Assembly (NCBI RefSeq): GCF_932526225.1
Contig: NC_064034.1
Coordinates: 6,248,001 to 6,312,000 of the forward strand
Source of the DNA: Nematostella vectensis
Lineage: Eukaryota > Cnidaria > Anthozoa > Actiniaria > Edwardsiidae
Direction of reading: 5' to 3'
DNA length: 64,000 nt
Part shown: positions 21,501-35,300 of the stretch, piece by piece
Layout of the letters: every line of letters begins with the position of its first letter
Numbering within the stretch: position 1 is the first letter of the stretch
The notes under the pieces: model-generated
The model's input: the letters and a program-made list of their open reading frames with translations, nothing else
Told to the model about the DNA's origin: nothing
Database searches by the model: none
Made by a program: the position numbers and the translations under genes

Positions 21501-24500
21501 CAGAATCTTTTTCGTGCTGCGAGTGTGTTGCGACGCGGGTCTTTTAAAGATCAACCACTAGTGATAAGGTTTATAATAGCGTGAGATAAGCGTCTATGCT
21601 GCAACTTTGATAATTAAATCATCAAGGTAGGCTTAATACCACCAGCACATCTCCTATCATCTACTCTGACTACAGTTTACAAAAAGAGCAAAAACACCAA
21701 GTCATCTATCATGGCTCTAAGAGTTTTTTTTTTATTTGTTTATCATTGAAAATACAACGGTTCATTCCCAAGGAAACTTCAAAATAACAATATACGAATG
21801 AAGTGTGGTACGTTATTAATAATATTTGATTGAGAATATGTTTGTTACTTGCTTGAATATACATAATCATCACATCAGAATCATAACATGGCGGCGTGAT
21901 TGGCCTTCTTTAGTAATGAGAAAAAAGGTACATGACTTGTGACATGTGCGTGTCGATTCACACAATTCTTTTCGTCAACATTAAAAAATCCAATATTAGC
22001 TGCTTCCTGTATTACTTTTGAAGCGAGAAGATTAATCTTGTTAGTCGTGAAAACTTGGTAATAATATTTTTCAGATTACGGAGGAAATGATATTTTATTT
22101 TCTCAGTTCAATTGCCTGGAATAAGAAATATGGGATCTTTTACGCAATTTATTTATAGCGTGTGCACTATTTTTAAGAGAATAGATAACGTAATACAATA
22201 AAAATATAAACGATGAAAAGGGCCAATAGTATTTAAGAAAATAAATGGATAAACTGAACTTGCATCGTGCAGTATTTTAATTATTTTATTTTATATTTTT
22301 ATTTAAAAATAGCTAAATTTTAGCTTTGGTTCTAGTGTAGTACAGTATACAGTATAAACGTTACGAGTTATAGTGAGGTGCAGTCTATTATAATAACATT
22401 GTGCTGGTAACAAGTGCAACATTCACGTTAAGCAAAAAGTAGCCGTTGCCTATAACTTCAAACCCTGCAGTGCTCCTAAAAGGTAGGCTGCTGTATGTTA
22501 AGCCATGTGTGTATTCACCCGCCCCCTTCGAGAAATTCTGGTTACAGCCCCGCCTTAATAACGTAAGTGGGTATCCGTCAAACATTCTCACGTTTAACAT
22601 GGTTTTTCATTCTCTCATGCGTTTATGGCCCTCCTCCGCAGTCCTTTTGTGTCAATTAGGCGAGTCAGAAAAAACACACACAAACATAATTTTTCCGTAC
22701 TATACATACCGGTCAATCTTGTTTTAAAACTGTCATTTTTCTAGCTTGCTCGGTCATTACATACCATATTTGGGAGTCCACTTCAACTTTTTTCTTCGCT
22801 TTTTTTTTTTATCGCTCTAGAGCTTTGTAAGTCGAGAGTTTCCACGTAAACTTGCAGGAATTCGTGTTTACTACGATTTTGATGGGCAGCCAACTTGGAT
22901 ATGGAGCCTAGTCCATAACGTTTTAGAATATCACAGGTCTCCCGCGCGCTCGCCCCAGGCTCTTTAGACCATTTAGAAAAACGACACAGCGACACAGATT
23001 GATTTGTTACATTTGACAAAAAGATACCCATTAAAAATATATGCTCCTTTCCTTAAAAAGTACCAATTTTCAATCTTGTTCCTCTCTGTTTCTTTTTCCC
23101 AAAGTAAAGTCGTCTAAAGATGGCAAAGCTGCATTTTTTGGCTCCCTGTGGACTTGGCAGGAAAATGTGTCACGCGAGGTTTCCTTTTGAAACCATAGTT
23201 TTTGATTGAGCCTCATCGCCTTGTTACTCTTCGAAAAACAAAATCAGGTGATGAACCTTAAAACAACTTAGAAATTAGTTAATAGCTTCAGCGGATGGAT
23301 GTTTGATATATATAGGAAAATTTTTTTTTATTTCTTATTGTGTCTGAAAAATGTGCCTAGAAGAATTATTCTGTCTTCTTTTTCGGCTACTTACACTCGA
23401 TTAAAATACACATGAAACTATGTTTAGTCTATTTTTATATGTTCGAGGAGAACTAATCTTCCGAAACATTTTTTTATCTTTCTATTTATATTGCCTTATT
23501 AGCTTACAACCACGCACTCAATCGTTTTTTTGTACATCATTAGTCTCAAGTCCTGTCTCCTGCTATGTTTTACGCAATGTACTTGAGGAAACGTACTTCT
23601 TTTACTGAAAACTTCTATGTGATTTGTGTCGTGAGAACAGGGAATATCTGAAAGTCAATTTCATAATAACTTTTGGGTTTCTGCGAGACTTGAAAATGGC
23701 GCCTTTATGGGTTCGATCTCTCGCTTAGAAAATTCTTGAATTTGTGAGTTTCTCTTTGCTCCCCACATCAAACCCTTTTCCGGTTCCCCCTTTTGGCTGA
23801 GAGTGGTTCTGTACTTTTCAAGTTCCTCGGTTTTTCCGTGAGAGTTGGTGCCCACTTACTTGCGTATTATATATATGATTCCAGTTTTACGATATAAATT
23901 AGAATACACGCCATAAGGATAAGGCTTTCTGAAACGTCCACGACTCATTCGAGGCGTTACTTGCATTCAGGGATAGGGCGCTTCCTCCCCTTCGCAGGAG
24001 ACAAAAATAACCTCTAAACCTTACTCTCACCCCTTCAAAACCGCGATCTTCCTACGGTTATCTAATGTAGAAAATAATTCAGGGAACAAATTGTTGATAA
24101 AAAGATGTATGGAAGCTAAAAATCCAAAAACTTAATGTTTTTTTTTAAGAAAGCCTGTATCCGCCCCTGGAAAGAGGGACTTAACTTTATCAAAGAATGA
24201 AAGTAGGCGCGTGTAGGGATGAGCGACATAAAGTCTTCGACGACATCAGGAAATTCGGCGATAGAAAAGTGAAAAATTTGTCAAATATCATAGACCATGA
24301 ATTCAACTTGCGAACCGACAATGTCCTGCAATGTCAACTTACTTGCGATAAGTATTTTTATGGCGCAACCGATGTGAGCGGAATAATAGCAGCAGGAACG
24401 AGGCCTGTCTGTTGAGGCATACTCTATGCCCTTCTGCAATACACTTAGTAGGGTAATGATCTGTAACGATCTTTAAATAAAGCCCGACAAACGCCGACAT

Positions 24501-26040
24501 TTTTGACGAATTCGTAAACAAGCTTAATAGCATTTTCGATAAAAACTGTTATTGTGTATAATGCAATACATAACGATCGGCTCAACTGAAACCTATAACA
24601 GCTATATCTCTGATCTAATCGTTTGTAATCTCCATGTTTTATAACGAGTCGGTGGTCTACTGAGAGTTTAATGTTTGTATGCGGTCTCCGACTTTGTAGC
24701 CAAAAGACCGTTCACTTTTTCTGTCAACTATTTTGCCTTCCCATTTCCCCTCTAGCGGTTTGATTAAATCATTATTCCCTAAACATGTTTTTACTAGGAA
24801 TATTCTAGTGTTTTTTTAACTTCCCTCTTTGATGTGTCGGTCTTGCTTTTTAGAGCTTGATTGTTTTTTATCGAATTTTGCGATATCACCTCATCAATTG
24901 GATTTAAAGTGTAACTAGTTTATGCGGAAAGCGTTGCTTAATCTTGGAGATCATTTGAGTCACCTTGAGCAAACTAGTAAAACCGGTCAAACTCTTTGAA
25001 TGCTAGACACTTCGCCCCTCGGGCGATGCATCAGTAACAATATTAGAAGGGAGTCATTTGCATTTTAGTCAACTCTTTTTGCTTTATAAGAACCTTTTTT
25101 AATAAAACAAAGTCCAGCCTGAGATTTTGCCAAGTTCTAAGAACATGCTTAGAACAAGTTGATGCTTTGTGTAATGCGTTTTAAAATGCAGAATCAAATT
25201 GTATTCATAATAATACCCTTCAATATCACTGCTATTTTTAATTTGGGTAATTGTCTTTCATGAATTCTCAAAATTTCCCGGAACCTTAAAGAATTTTGTC
25301 AATACTTTTATGAATTCTCACTTTTCGAGGCTTGCTAAGTCTCCTCGCAGGCAGCCAAAAAGAGGGAAATTTTTCTTATTCCTGGTGCACACTAGTGACA
25401 TAACGACATAAAGACATCTGCGCGCGCACTCATTAGTAATGTTTAAGTGTTAATGGTTCGACATAAAGACATAACCCGACATAACGACAAGGACATAACG
25501 AAATAAGATATAAAAAAAAAAACATGTCGTTATGACGGCATTATTGAAGGATCGTCCAATTCTATCCTATTTCCATATGATACCTACGCTGCGTACTCAT
25601 CCTCAGCCAATCCTGGGAACGCGCCTGAAATGCATAAAGTATGGAGATTAATATAGCTGTTAAGTTCCCGTAACTTAAATTGACGAGTTATTGACGAGGA
25701 AAAACTGTTATGTTATATTAGATCATTATTATTATTATTATTATTAGGTTTAAAAAATGGATCAGGGCATTACATACTTATTGTTCTTTGTTCATTGTTT
25801 ATCCCTCTAGAGAACACCACATTTTCACGAACAATTCTCAAAATCAAACATAGTTGATTTACATAGATGCTCTACATATCTACAGTTTCGTTCTTTGATG
25901 TCATTAGCACGCATGCGTACAGCAATCAAAATCGTCCCACATGGATGGCATGTATGGAACGTTTCCTAAGTAAACGGGACTATATATAAGTGTTGAGGAA
26001 GCCTCTAAATAAAAAAAAAAAATTATAAAAAAATAAATTT

Positions 26041-26140
26041 AAAAAAATGAATGAATAAATATAAATGAATAGATGAATAGATGGATAGATGGATAGATGG
26101 ATAGATGGGTAGATGGATAAATGAATAAATAAATAAACAT
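26041..26140 (+). repeat. Tetranucleotide microsatellite
   Basis: Runs of AATG/AATA, then GATG/GATA, then AATA over about 100 bases. Confidence 0.9.
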
Positions 26141-27298
26141 ATGGACCGTCTGCACGTTGTTTGTTTACTTTGGCTTCTGCGTATATCGCAGTTTACCCGC
26201 AAAATTATTCGGTTTCTGTTTCTGCTATGCCATAATATGATAATTGGCCTCGTTTCCACTTATCTCGTTCATATATGTTTGTGTCAATTCATTACGGCGC
26301 TTCGCCGGCAGCGCGCTAATGCGCAAGAACAACAAAACGCTATATGTGTGTATGGCTCTTGCTGGGTACCTACAAACATCACGGCCCGATACTAAACACC
26401 GGGATAAAACCCTGTACAAAAAAAAAAAAAATTCGGGAACGTATATTCCTCGTTCGAATGTGTGGATTTATGGCATCGATAATGCAGGTCTATCTAAACT
26501 ACCATGAAGTTTGGTTAAACAGTGGTTTGGTGTCCAACAGGGGAGATATAAATTCCCATCGTAACGTCACTTCTGACGTCATGACAGTCAAACATTTCTT
26601 TTAATCATTTTAATCGATTAAACAGATTGTTGACTCTGCTTTTCTTTCAGATTTTACAGAATGTGTAAATATGTTAACACTGACTTGTAAATAAGTTCTC
26701 ATAACCGTCTTTCTTTTCCGTATTTGCACAATCATACTGTTTGCAAAATTTCGACCTATTGAGGTCACCCTGTGGTGCCCTTTCAAGTATACTATTGCAT
26801 AAATAATAATGATATTATTTCAACTAACTTTCTAGATCAACCTCAAATCTCGACGAATCAAATCTCATTATAGCTTCGTGCAAACTATTGACCTTAATTT
26901 TATATCTTCATCATCTTCTTATGCCGTCTATCGAAGTTAGGTGTGTACATACTATTATCCTATCGATCTGATCTAGATCTTTTATTTGCTAAAAGTTTTT
27001 AAAGAAATATCAACAAAACATAGTTACCAGGCAGCGAAATACAAATAGAAATATCTTATTTTATTTCTTTCCTTTCATTTATTACTTTTCATTAGTATTT
27101 CTTAATTGTTATATTTTTTTCTCTAGTTGTTCCTATTTCTTTATAAATTCAATTATCGTTTCACATTTATTAAGTCAGGTTTGAACGAGAAGATTCTTAT
27201 AAGAACAAAAACAATCCTTTTTCTTTATAGAGTCGTTGATGTTTATGCCACTAAGACAAAACGTCGACTTAGTGCATTATTTAACGCTTTTCATATAA

Positions 27299-27617
27299 GC
27301 GTTCGTCTTCCTATTTCTCTTTGTCTTCTTCTGTCTGGTTGATTTCGTTACGGCGGAGGATCACTTTTCATTCAAGGTACATATTTAACTTTAAAGCTTT
27401 GTGAAAGTTCGATTACACACTTTCAAAACCCTTTATGACCTGATTTATCACTCGTATTTAAGCTTATCAAATGTCTCAGAAAACATTGTTATGAGGTTGC
27501 GTGTAGCTCGAATTCCGAGCTTCGAAAAACAACTGAACTATTTTCCTTCTATTTTTCTCAGTATTGGGAACTCACAGTGGATTCTACACGGAAGAATGTG
27601 GGCTACTTGAGCATCCT
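27299..27617 (+). other. Doubtful two-exon fragment of a secreted protein
   Basis: Two blocks join in frame across a GT-AG intron. Block 27299-27376 encodes a leader-like run (AFVFLFLFVFFCLVDFVTAE) followed by DHFSFK. Block 27562-27617 encodes YWELTVDSTRKNVGYLSI and ends at a GTAAGA donor. The first block has no ATG in its frame after an upstream stop, so a 5' exon would be needed, and I could not find a convincing next exon. I do not recognise the sequence. Confidence 0.25.
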
Positions 27618-28636
27618 GTAAGAAATTGTGTAAGGAATTCCTAAATGTTGCAGGGCGGTGACTTTTGAGTTTTAAAAAAATCTGGGGGAAATTAGTTCAA
27701 CTTTTGGGGCCCATAGTGTCGGATGTGAAAAAATTTGTTTCCTTTTCCAAATTTTTATGTTTATTTCAAACAGCCCAGGCTGTTAGAATATTTGATTACA
27801 ACTCCATACAGCATGCATACTCTATATACGCTACTGATACAAATACTGTTTGTGACGCACACTTAATTCCGAGTTGTTTTTCGCCCTCTAAATGTGTTCT
27901 CAGTCGCAGATCCAGGAAACTAATTGAGACGAGAAATGAGTCGCGAGTTCCCGTACAAGATGAATTGAGATTAGAAGGGCTGGATATGATTGGGCAGGAC
28001 ACTGCCAGATTTTACTGAGCACGCTGATTTTTCCGCGAGCATTTTAGGAGAAATTACCAACAGCGGATGAGGCAAAAGAAATTAAAAGAATAATTGATGA
28101 GCAAGCGCGTTTTTAGAGCATATTTATTCTTATCACAAGAGATATGTCACGCCACTCTTTTCAACAATTCTCTTTTCAAACATTCCTACGGGGTACACAT
28201 AAGGGTCCTAAGGGATAAAAGAATAAAGTAAATTGGAGAAGCCAATCACTCATTGCATTTCCTATGTCATTTGTTTGTTGTAGTCTTCGGAACCAAGTTC
28301 TATTCCAGCCGTTTGGTCACCGATTTTATTTGTTTCATTGAATGACTCGGAATATGAATTTCAGCCGTTTTCCTGAGAAGAAGCTTCAAAGTTCATCTTC
28401 AAAGTTAATCGTTTTTGAAAATTTATATCATTGCCGGACGACGTTTCTTATAGCCTTAGATTTCCGCCAGCGAGCTAATATGCACTGGACGGCTTACGGC
28501 AAGGCCGAGAAAAAAACTTTAATAGCGATAAGTTCGATACTACTTTCAATATAAATACTTTTATATCCAGAAATAGATAAAAAATTAGATTCTATTTCTA
28601 TAATGACGAACAGATTAAGGCCAGAAATTATTTCTT

Positions 28637-28850
28637 ATATGAAGAAAACGCTTGTTGTCGTTTTGATTCCGAGGAATCTTAGTTTCTTTTCAGAGACTTT
28701 CGCCATTAACTAAAGATGGTCACAGTCACTGTTTTTTCTTTGTTGATCACAAGTCGTAGAGTTTACGAAGCACCTGCGGTACACCGAACTTAAAAACTTT
28801 TTTAGTTGCCTTAGATCAAAGTGACCGCGTTTGGCAAAAACGACAATTTC
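28637..28850 (+). repeat. Dispersed repeat copy 1 (paired with 58883-59115)
   Basis: Shares ordered blocks with 58883-59115: GAAGAAAACG, TTGTCGTTTTGA, TTCTTTTCAGA, CTAAAGATGGTCACAGTC, GAAGCACCTG and CGTTTGGCAAAAACGACAAT. It is probably an old transposon family member. Confidence 0.65.
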
Positions 28851-28992
28851 TGGCTTTTTTTTTATGTTATTTTCTTTAATATTTAGGGGTGTTGGGTGGC
28901 ACATCTCTCGATGTCCAATCCCCTACTATGACATCATCTTGAGAAGGTTAGCCGAAGGTGACCCGCACGGGCGACGGAGTGGTCCCATAAGT

Positions 28993-29114
28993 GGGGGGGG
29001 GGGGGGGGGGGGTAAGTTGGGGGGGGGGGGGGGAGGAGGGGGCTGGGTTGTGGTTTCAGGGGGAGGGGTGGGTGGTGGTTTAAGGGGGGAGGGGTGGGTG
29101 GTGGTTCCAAATCC
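28993..29114 (+). repeat. G-rich tract upstream of the polycystin gene
   Basis: A run of 20 G, a second run of about 15 G, and then two copies of a GGGGAGGGGTGGGTGGTGG-type unit. The plus strand can form G-quadruplexes. It lies 270-390 bases before the first coding exon of the large receptor gene. Confidence 0.85.
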
Positions 29115-29382
29115 TTTTAAGAATACTTTAAATGGTAGATTCTGTACCCCCGTTATCATATCTTGATAACAAAATTGCCACGACGTGCACCTATTGTATT
29201 GCACCCTTGCATCTAGGGCGAGACAGCCCGGATTACGTAGAAGCAGCGAAAAAAAATGACGTGGAGGCATCAAAACAATTATGTTTCTGGGTAAATTTAA
29301 GGAGTTTTTAATAAAAAACTTTAAACATCGTATGAGATTATTCTTACGTTATCATTATGTCCTAATGCTTTGCTTACAGCCC

Positions 29383-32300
29383 ATGGAGACCACAAAGAGC
29401 CTGTTCTCGCTTTGGCTTGTGACCCATGTTATGCTGTGTGTCCTAGTTACTCCCATTGCTGCAATCAAGAAAACAAACTGCACATCTATTTACGGGAATA
29501 ATCAAACCGAAGGTAATTCTCAATGATATTGTTGCGTCTAATTGCAAATACAACGTCGATCCTGTCTTTTCATGTGCCGTGTTACGGTTTTTCTTGTTGT
29601 ACCATGTTGCATATTGGGACGTCTTATGGTTTGTATTGTTATGTGCCATGTTACATCTTGTGTCTTTGTTATAGTTTGCCTTATTTGTTATGTGTCATAT
29701 TTTATCTTATGCCATGTTATGGTTTGCCTTGTATGTACCATGTTACATCTTGTGCCGTGTACCATGTTACATCTTGTGCCGTGTTGACTTGTTATGTACC
29801 ATGTTTTCTTCTGTGCCGTGTTATGGTTTTCCTTGTTTTGTATTATGTTATCGTTTCGTTATGCAACGAGTCATATGTGTGTTTGTTTTGTAAGGGGAGT
29901 TATCTTATCACTTGCGATGTTTCGGAATCGAGGTTCAGAATACGAAGTGGATTGTGTCTGTTAACCTCTTAACAGGGTCTTTGTTCGTATAACGAATGCT
30001 TTCCGAGGAGTTTGGGTCTCGCCTTTTCTAGAAAATACATGAAATGCGCTTTTCAGGATTCTTAAGAATTGGTTGTAAATTTTCTCGAGGTTTCTATTTG
30101 TGTGGTGACGGCACTGTAAACCCTCAAAACCCCTGCAAAACTGCTGGCGCTCCTCGCAGGCCGTAAGGTTCCCAGACTTCCAATTTCTTTGTGAATAGCG
30201 AAACCGATTTGTGAATCGCGAGATTTGTGAACGCGAAAAAGATTTGCGAATCGCGAAAATGTTGCTTCGGAATTGGTTGTTAAATTGCCTTTATGGACTT
30301 ACGTAAACAAAGCCAAAAATCGTGATACGGTTGTTTTTCAAGTTCCAAACTACTTTTAAGTAGTTTAAAAATATTAAAACCGGGAAATTGAGGGTTTGCA
30401 CTTACTGTCGCATAAATAAAGTAAGGCGAGCATTCTGAAATTCATAACATTAAAGTATTGAAATGTTTGGGCGGATGGTCTGTCTTCCATCTTATTAAAA
30501 AAAAAATATGAAAAAAGGATTCGTTAATTTGGGCACGGCCAAAAGCAGAAATTAAGAGTTGCACAAGGTGCACCTCTCCAAGTATTACAAAACAAAGCTT
30601 TTATTTTTCAAAAATGATGTTATATTTTTTGTATACTTTTATGATCGTCACACAATGACGGGTCCTTTCATGTAACTATGTATCACTATTATTACTAAAA
30701 TATATTCTTTCATTGTAGTATCTTTCAAACGAGTCGAGTACTGCTACATCACCGTAGGGTATACCATACCCGTGGAATCACTAGAAGGTGGGGACGAGGC
30801 CCTAAACACGCCCTTCGCACAACGCACCAATGAGAACAAGATACTTCAGTGCGCACGCGCGTCCGCAGGCCGGGGATACAGTGTATTCATTTTGAACAAT
30901 GGCGGCGAGTGTCGAAGCAGCTCTTCAGCAGCATCGAATTACGCAAGTCGCCCTGATGAGTTCTGCTCCTACAGCTCGACATCTGGTTGTATTTTATTCG
31001 GAACTCACGGGGACTGCAGTGGTCGTACCTCTATTGACTGTAGTGACAGCTGTGGAACGGGTTACGGATCCTCAAAATACTACAATGCCTACATAATCAA
31101 CAATCGTGAGTCCTCATCATTGTTTTCATTGTGCCTTTTCAGAGACTGGCTATTTTTAGATTTGAGCACAGACAGCACAGGCTACCCGTAAGTGTAGAGG
31201 ATCTACAAAAGAGTTGGTATGAGGGAGCCTGAGTTTGACGCAAATCTTGTTTACTATTCTAAGCTGTTGAAATTGTTATTATTTTTTGTTGTTCTTGATT
31301 CACCATCCTTGGTTAAGGTAATTAACGAGTATTCTCAACTGCTTACCTGATTCTGATTGGCTCACTCTTTTCTAAAAAAAAATAGCCAGCCTCTCAAAAG
31401 GTTCACTTATAGTACCTATCACAGTTAGACGCTCCTAGTGATGGGATCACTCGTTGTAACTATATCACAGTTACACACTCCTGGTGATGGGTTTTATTGG
31501 CCTCTATTGATGGGCTCACAAAGTACATATTATCCATCCTAGGGGACCCACGGCGTACTGAGCGGAAACGAGCGCTGAGCGTAACGAGCGCGAGCCGGAA
31601 GCCGACGAGCGCGCCGCGGCGCTCGTCTGGTGTTACGCTTGTTTACTCTAAGTACGCCCTGGGTCCCCGAGGATGTATATTATCATACATCATACATATC
31701 ATACATGACACCTACCAAGTCTGGTTTTCAAACAATATTTTTTAGGGACGGGCATTTTATGCTTGGGACGGACGGACATCACCTCACAAAAACTCGAGTC
31801 GATAAGTAACCAATATTTGCTACCATATGTTTTTTCTTGTACACCATACCACGTTTTCTTAGGTATGGACTCCGCTCCAGTTATCAGAACAATGATTAAG
31901 AGTAGTGGCGCAGAATCACAGAATGGTATTTGATCATCCATTGTTTCCTGGTTGTTTCAATAGAATTTATCATCTCCGTCTGGTTGGTGTATCCTGCGGA
32001 AGCAAAAAACATAGCCCTGAAAACAATGTTCCGTTCGGACATACAGGAACGAACGAACGAATTCATCATCATCAAGAATGAGGTAAGACATCTCTAATAA
32101 AGGCTTATTGTGTGGGTAGGTGATGAAAGGAAGACTGCTCGTGGGGGGTGGGGGGTGTAAGGAAGGCGGCTTAAGTAGTTAAGGAGGTGTTCTAAGGAAG
32201 GAGGCTTATGCAGTTAGGCATCCTCGGGGACCCAGGGCGTACTGATGGTTAACAAGCGTTCCGGCTCGCGCTCGTTACGCTCAGCGCTCGTTTCCGCTCA

Positions 32301-35300
32301 GTACGCCCTGGGTCCCCGAGGATGGTAGTTAGGGTGATGTAAGGAAGGCTGCTTATGTAGGTAGAGGGATGTAGGGAAGGCAGCATATGTAGGTAGAGGG
32401 ATGTAAGGAAGGCTGCATATGTAGGTAGGTGGATGTAAGGAAGGATGCTTATGTAGGTAGGTGGATGTAAGGAAGGCTGCTTATGTAGGTAGGTGGATGT
32501 AAGGAAGGCTGCTTATGTAGGTAGGTGGATGTATGGAAGGCTGCATATGTAGGAAGGTGGATGTAAGGAAGGCTGCTTATGTAGGTAGGTGGATGTAAGG
32601 AAGGCTGCTTATGTAGGTAGAGGGATGTATGGAAGGCTGCTTATGTAGGTAGGTGGATGTATGGAAGGCTGCTTATGTAGGTAGGTGGATGTAGGGAAGG
32701 CTGCTTATGTAGGTAGAGGGATGTAAGGAAGGGTGCTTATGTAGGTAGGTGGATGTAGGGAAGGCTGCTTATGTAGGTAGAGGGATGTATGGAAGGCTGC
32801 TTATGTAGGTAGGTGGATGTATGGAAGGCTGCTTATGTAGGTAGAGGGATGTAAGGAAGGGTGCTTATGTAGGTAGGTGGATGTATGGAAGGCTGCATAT
32901 GTAGGTAGGTGGATGTAAGGAAGGCTGCTTATGTAGGTAGGTGGATGTAGGGAAGGCTGCTTATGTAGGTAGGTGGATGTAGGGAAGGCTGCTTATGTAG
33001 GTAGGTGGATGTAGTGAAGGCTGCTTATGTAGGTAGGTGGATGTAGGGAAGGCTGCTTATGTAGGTAGGTGGATGTAGGGAAGGCTGCTTATGTAGGTAG
33101 GTGGATGTAGGGAAGGCTGCTTATGTAGGTAGGTGGATGTAGGGAAGGCTGCTTATGTAGGTAGGTGGATGTAAGGAAGGCTGCTTATGTAGGTAGAGGG
33201 ATGTAGGGAAGGCTGCTTATGTAGGTAGGTGGATGTATGGAAGACTGCTTATGTAGGTAGAGGGATGTAAGGAAGGCTGCTTATGTAGGTAGGTGGATGT
33301 AAGGAAGGCTGCTTATGTAGGTAGGTGGATGTAGGGAAGGCTGCTTATGTAGGTAGAGGGATGTAAGGAAGGCTGCTTATGTAGGTAGGTGGATGTATGG
33401 AAGACTGCTTATGTAGGTAGGTGGATGTAGGGAAGGCTGCTTATGTAGGTAGGTGGATGTAAGGAAGGCTGCTTATGTAGGTAGGTGGATGTAAGGAAGG
33501 CTGCATATGTAGGTAGAGGGATGTAAGGAAGGCTGCTTATGTAGGTAGGTGGATGTAAGGAAGGCTGCTTATGTAGGTAGAGGGATGTAAGGAAGGCTGC
33601 TTATGTAGGTAGGTGGATGTATGGAAGGCTAATTATGTAGGTAGGTGGATGTAGGGAAGGCTGCTTATGTAGGTAGAAGGATGTAGGGAAGGCTGCATAT
33701 GTAGGTAGAGGGATGTAAGGAAGGCTGCTTATGTAGGTAGAGGGATGTATGGAAGGCTGCTTATGTAGGTAGGTGGATGTATGGAAGGCTGCTTATGTAG
33801 GTAGGTGGATGTAAGGAAGGCTGCTTATGTAGGTAGAGGGATGTAAGGAAGGCTGCATATGTAGGTAGAGGGGTGTATGGAAGGCTGCTTATGTAGGTAG
33901 GTGGATGTAAGGAAGGCTGCTTATGTAGGTAGAGGGATGTATGGAAGGCTGCTTATGTCGGTAGGTGGATGTAAGGAAGGCTGCTTATGTAGGTAGAGGG
34001 ATGTAGGGAAGGCTGCTTATGTAGGTAGGTGGATGTATGGAAGGCTGCTTATGTAGGTAGGTGGATGTATGGAAGGCTGCTTATGTAGGTAGAGGTATGT
34101 AAGGAAGGCTGCTTATGTAGGTAGAGGGATGTAGGGAAGGCTGCTTATGTAGGTAGAGGTATGTAAGGAAGGCTGCTTATGTAGGTAGAGGGATGTATGG
34201 AAGGCTGCTTATGTAGGTAGGTGGATGTATGGAAGGCTGCTTATGTAGGTAGAGGTATGTAAGGAAGGCTGCTTATGTAGGTAGAGGGATGTAAGGAAGG
34301 CTGCTTATGTAGGTAGAGGTATGTAAGGAAGGCTGCTTATGTAGGTAGAGGGATGTAGGGAAGGCTGCATACGTAGGTAGGTGGATGTAAGGAAGGCTGC
34401 TTATGTAGGTAGGTGGATGTAGGGAAGGCTGCTTATGTAGGTAGAGGGATGTAGGGAAGGCTGCTTATGTAGGTAGGTGGATGTAAGGAAGGCTGCTTAT
34501 GTAGGTAGAGGGCTGTAAGGAAGGCTGCTTATGTAGGTAGGTGGATGTAAGGAAGGCTGCTTATGTAGGTAGGTGGATATAAGGAAGGCTGCTTATGTAG
34601 GTAGAGGGATGTAGGGAAGGCTGCTTATGTAGGTAGAGGGATGTAGGGAAGGCTGCTTATGTAGGTAGAGGTATGTAAGGAAGGCTGCATATGTAGGTAG
34701 GTGGATGTAAGGAAGGCTGCTTATGTAGGTAGGTGGATGTAGGGAAGGCTGCTTATGTAGGTAGGTGGATGTATGGAAGGCTGCTTAAGTAGGTAGGTGG
34801 ATGTAGGGAAGGCTGCTTATGTAGGTAGAGGGATGTAGGGAAGGCTGCTTATGTAGGTAGAGGGATGTAGGGAAGGCTGCTTATGTAGGTAGAGGGATGT
34901 AGGGAAGGCTGCTTATGTAGGTAGGTGGATGTAAGGAAGGCTGCTTATGGCTTATGTAGGTAGGTGGATGTAGGGAAGGCTGCTTATGTAGGTAGAGGTA
35001 TGTAAGGAAGGCTGCTTATGTAGGTAGAGGGATGTAAGGAAGGCTGCTTATGTAGGTAGAGGGATGTAGGGAAGGCTGCTTATGTAGGTAGGTGGATGTA
35101 AGGAAGGCTGCTTATGTAGGTAGAGGTATGTAAGGAAGGCTGCTTATGTAGGTAGGTGGATGTAAGGAAGGCTGCTTATGTAGGTAGGTGGATGTAAGGA
35201 AGGCTGCATATGTAGGTAGAGGGATGTAGGGAAGGCTGCTTATGTAGGTAGAGGGATGTAGGGAAGGCTGCTTATGTAGGTAGGTGGATGTAGGGAAGGC

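Larger units (their letters stand above)
17810..27298. other. Gene-poor AT-rich interval
   Basis: No gene could be supported. Visible structure: palindromes at 18.5 kb, short GACATAA-type repeats near 25.40-25.50 kb, an ATT microsatellite at about 25722-25747 and a GATA/GATG microsatellite at 26.04-26.14 kb. Open frames at 20263-20487 (minus), 21223-21561 (plus), 22783-23031 (minus) and 24197-24415 (plus) are short, lack recognisable domains and are not claimed. Confidence 0.4.
29383..32082 (+). other. Receptor exons 1-3: signal peptide and N-terminal domain
   Basis: Exon 1 encodes METTKSLFSLWLVTHVMLCV and further hydrophobic residues up to about residue 27, a clear signal peptide. Exon 2 encodes residues 44-172 with 10 cysteines; a segment reading QCARASAGRGYSVFILNNGG followed by ECRSSS recalls WSC or related carbohydrate-binding modules (a C..A...G...F.L.N.G.C pattern), which is an inference. 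Exon 3 (residues 173-212) is a linker. Exon 1 ends in phase 1 and is followed by a 1.2-kb intron containing degenerate tandem repeats. Confidence 0.7.

Noticed and set aside
21223-21561. 112-codon plus-strand frame after a TATA-like element
   Set aside because: Hydrophobic throughout with no domain or splice context; TATA words are frequent in this AT-rich stretch.
24197-24415. 72-codon plus frame starting MKVGACRDERHK
   Set aside because: Short, unrecognised, with no upstream promoter or splice evidence.
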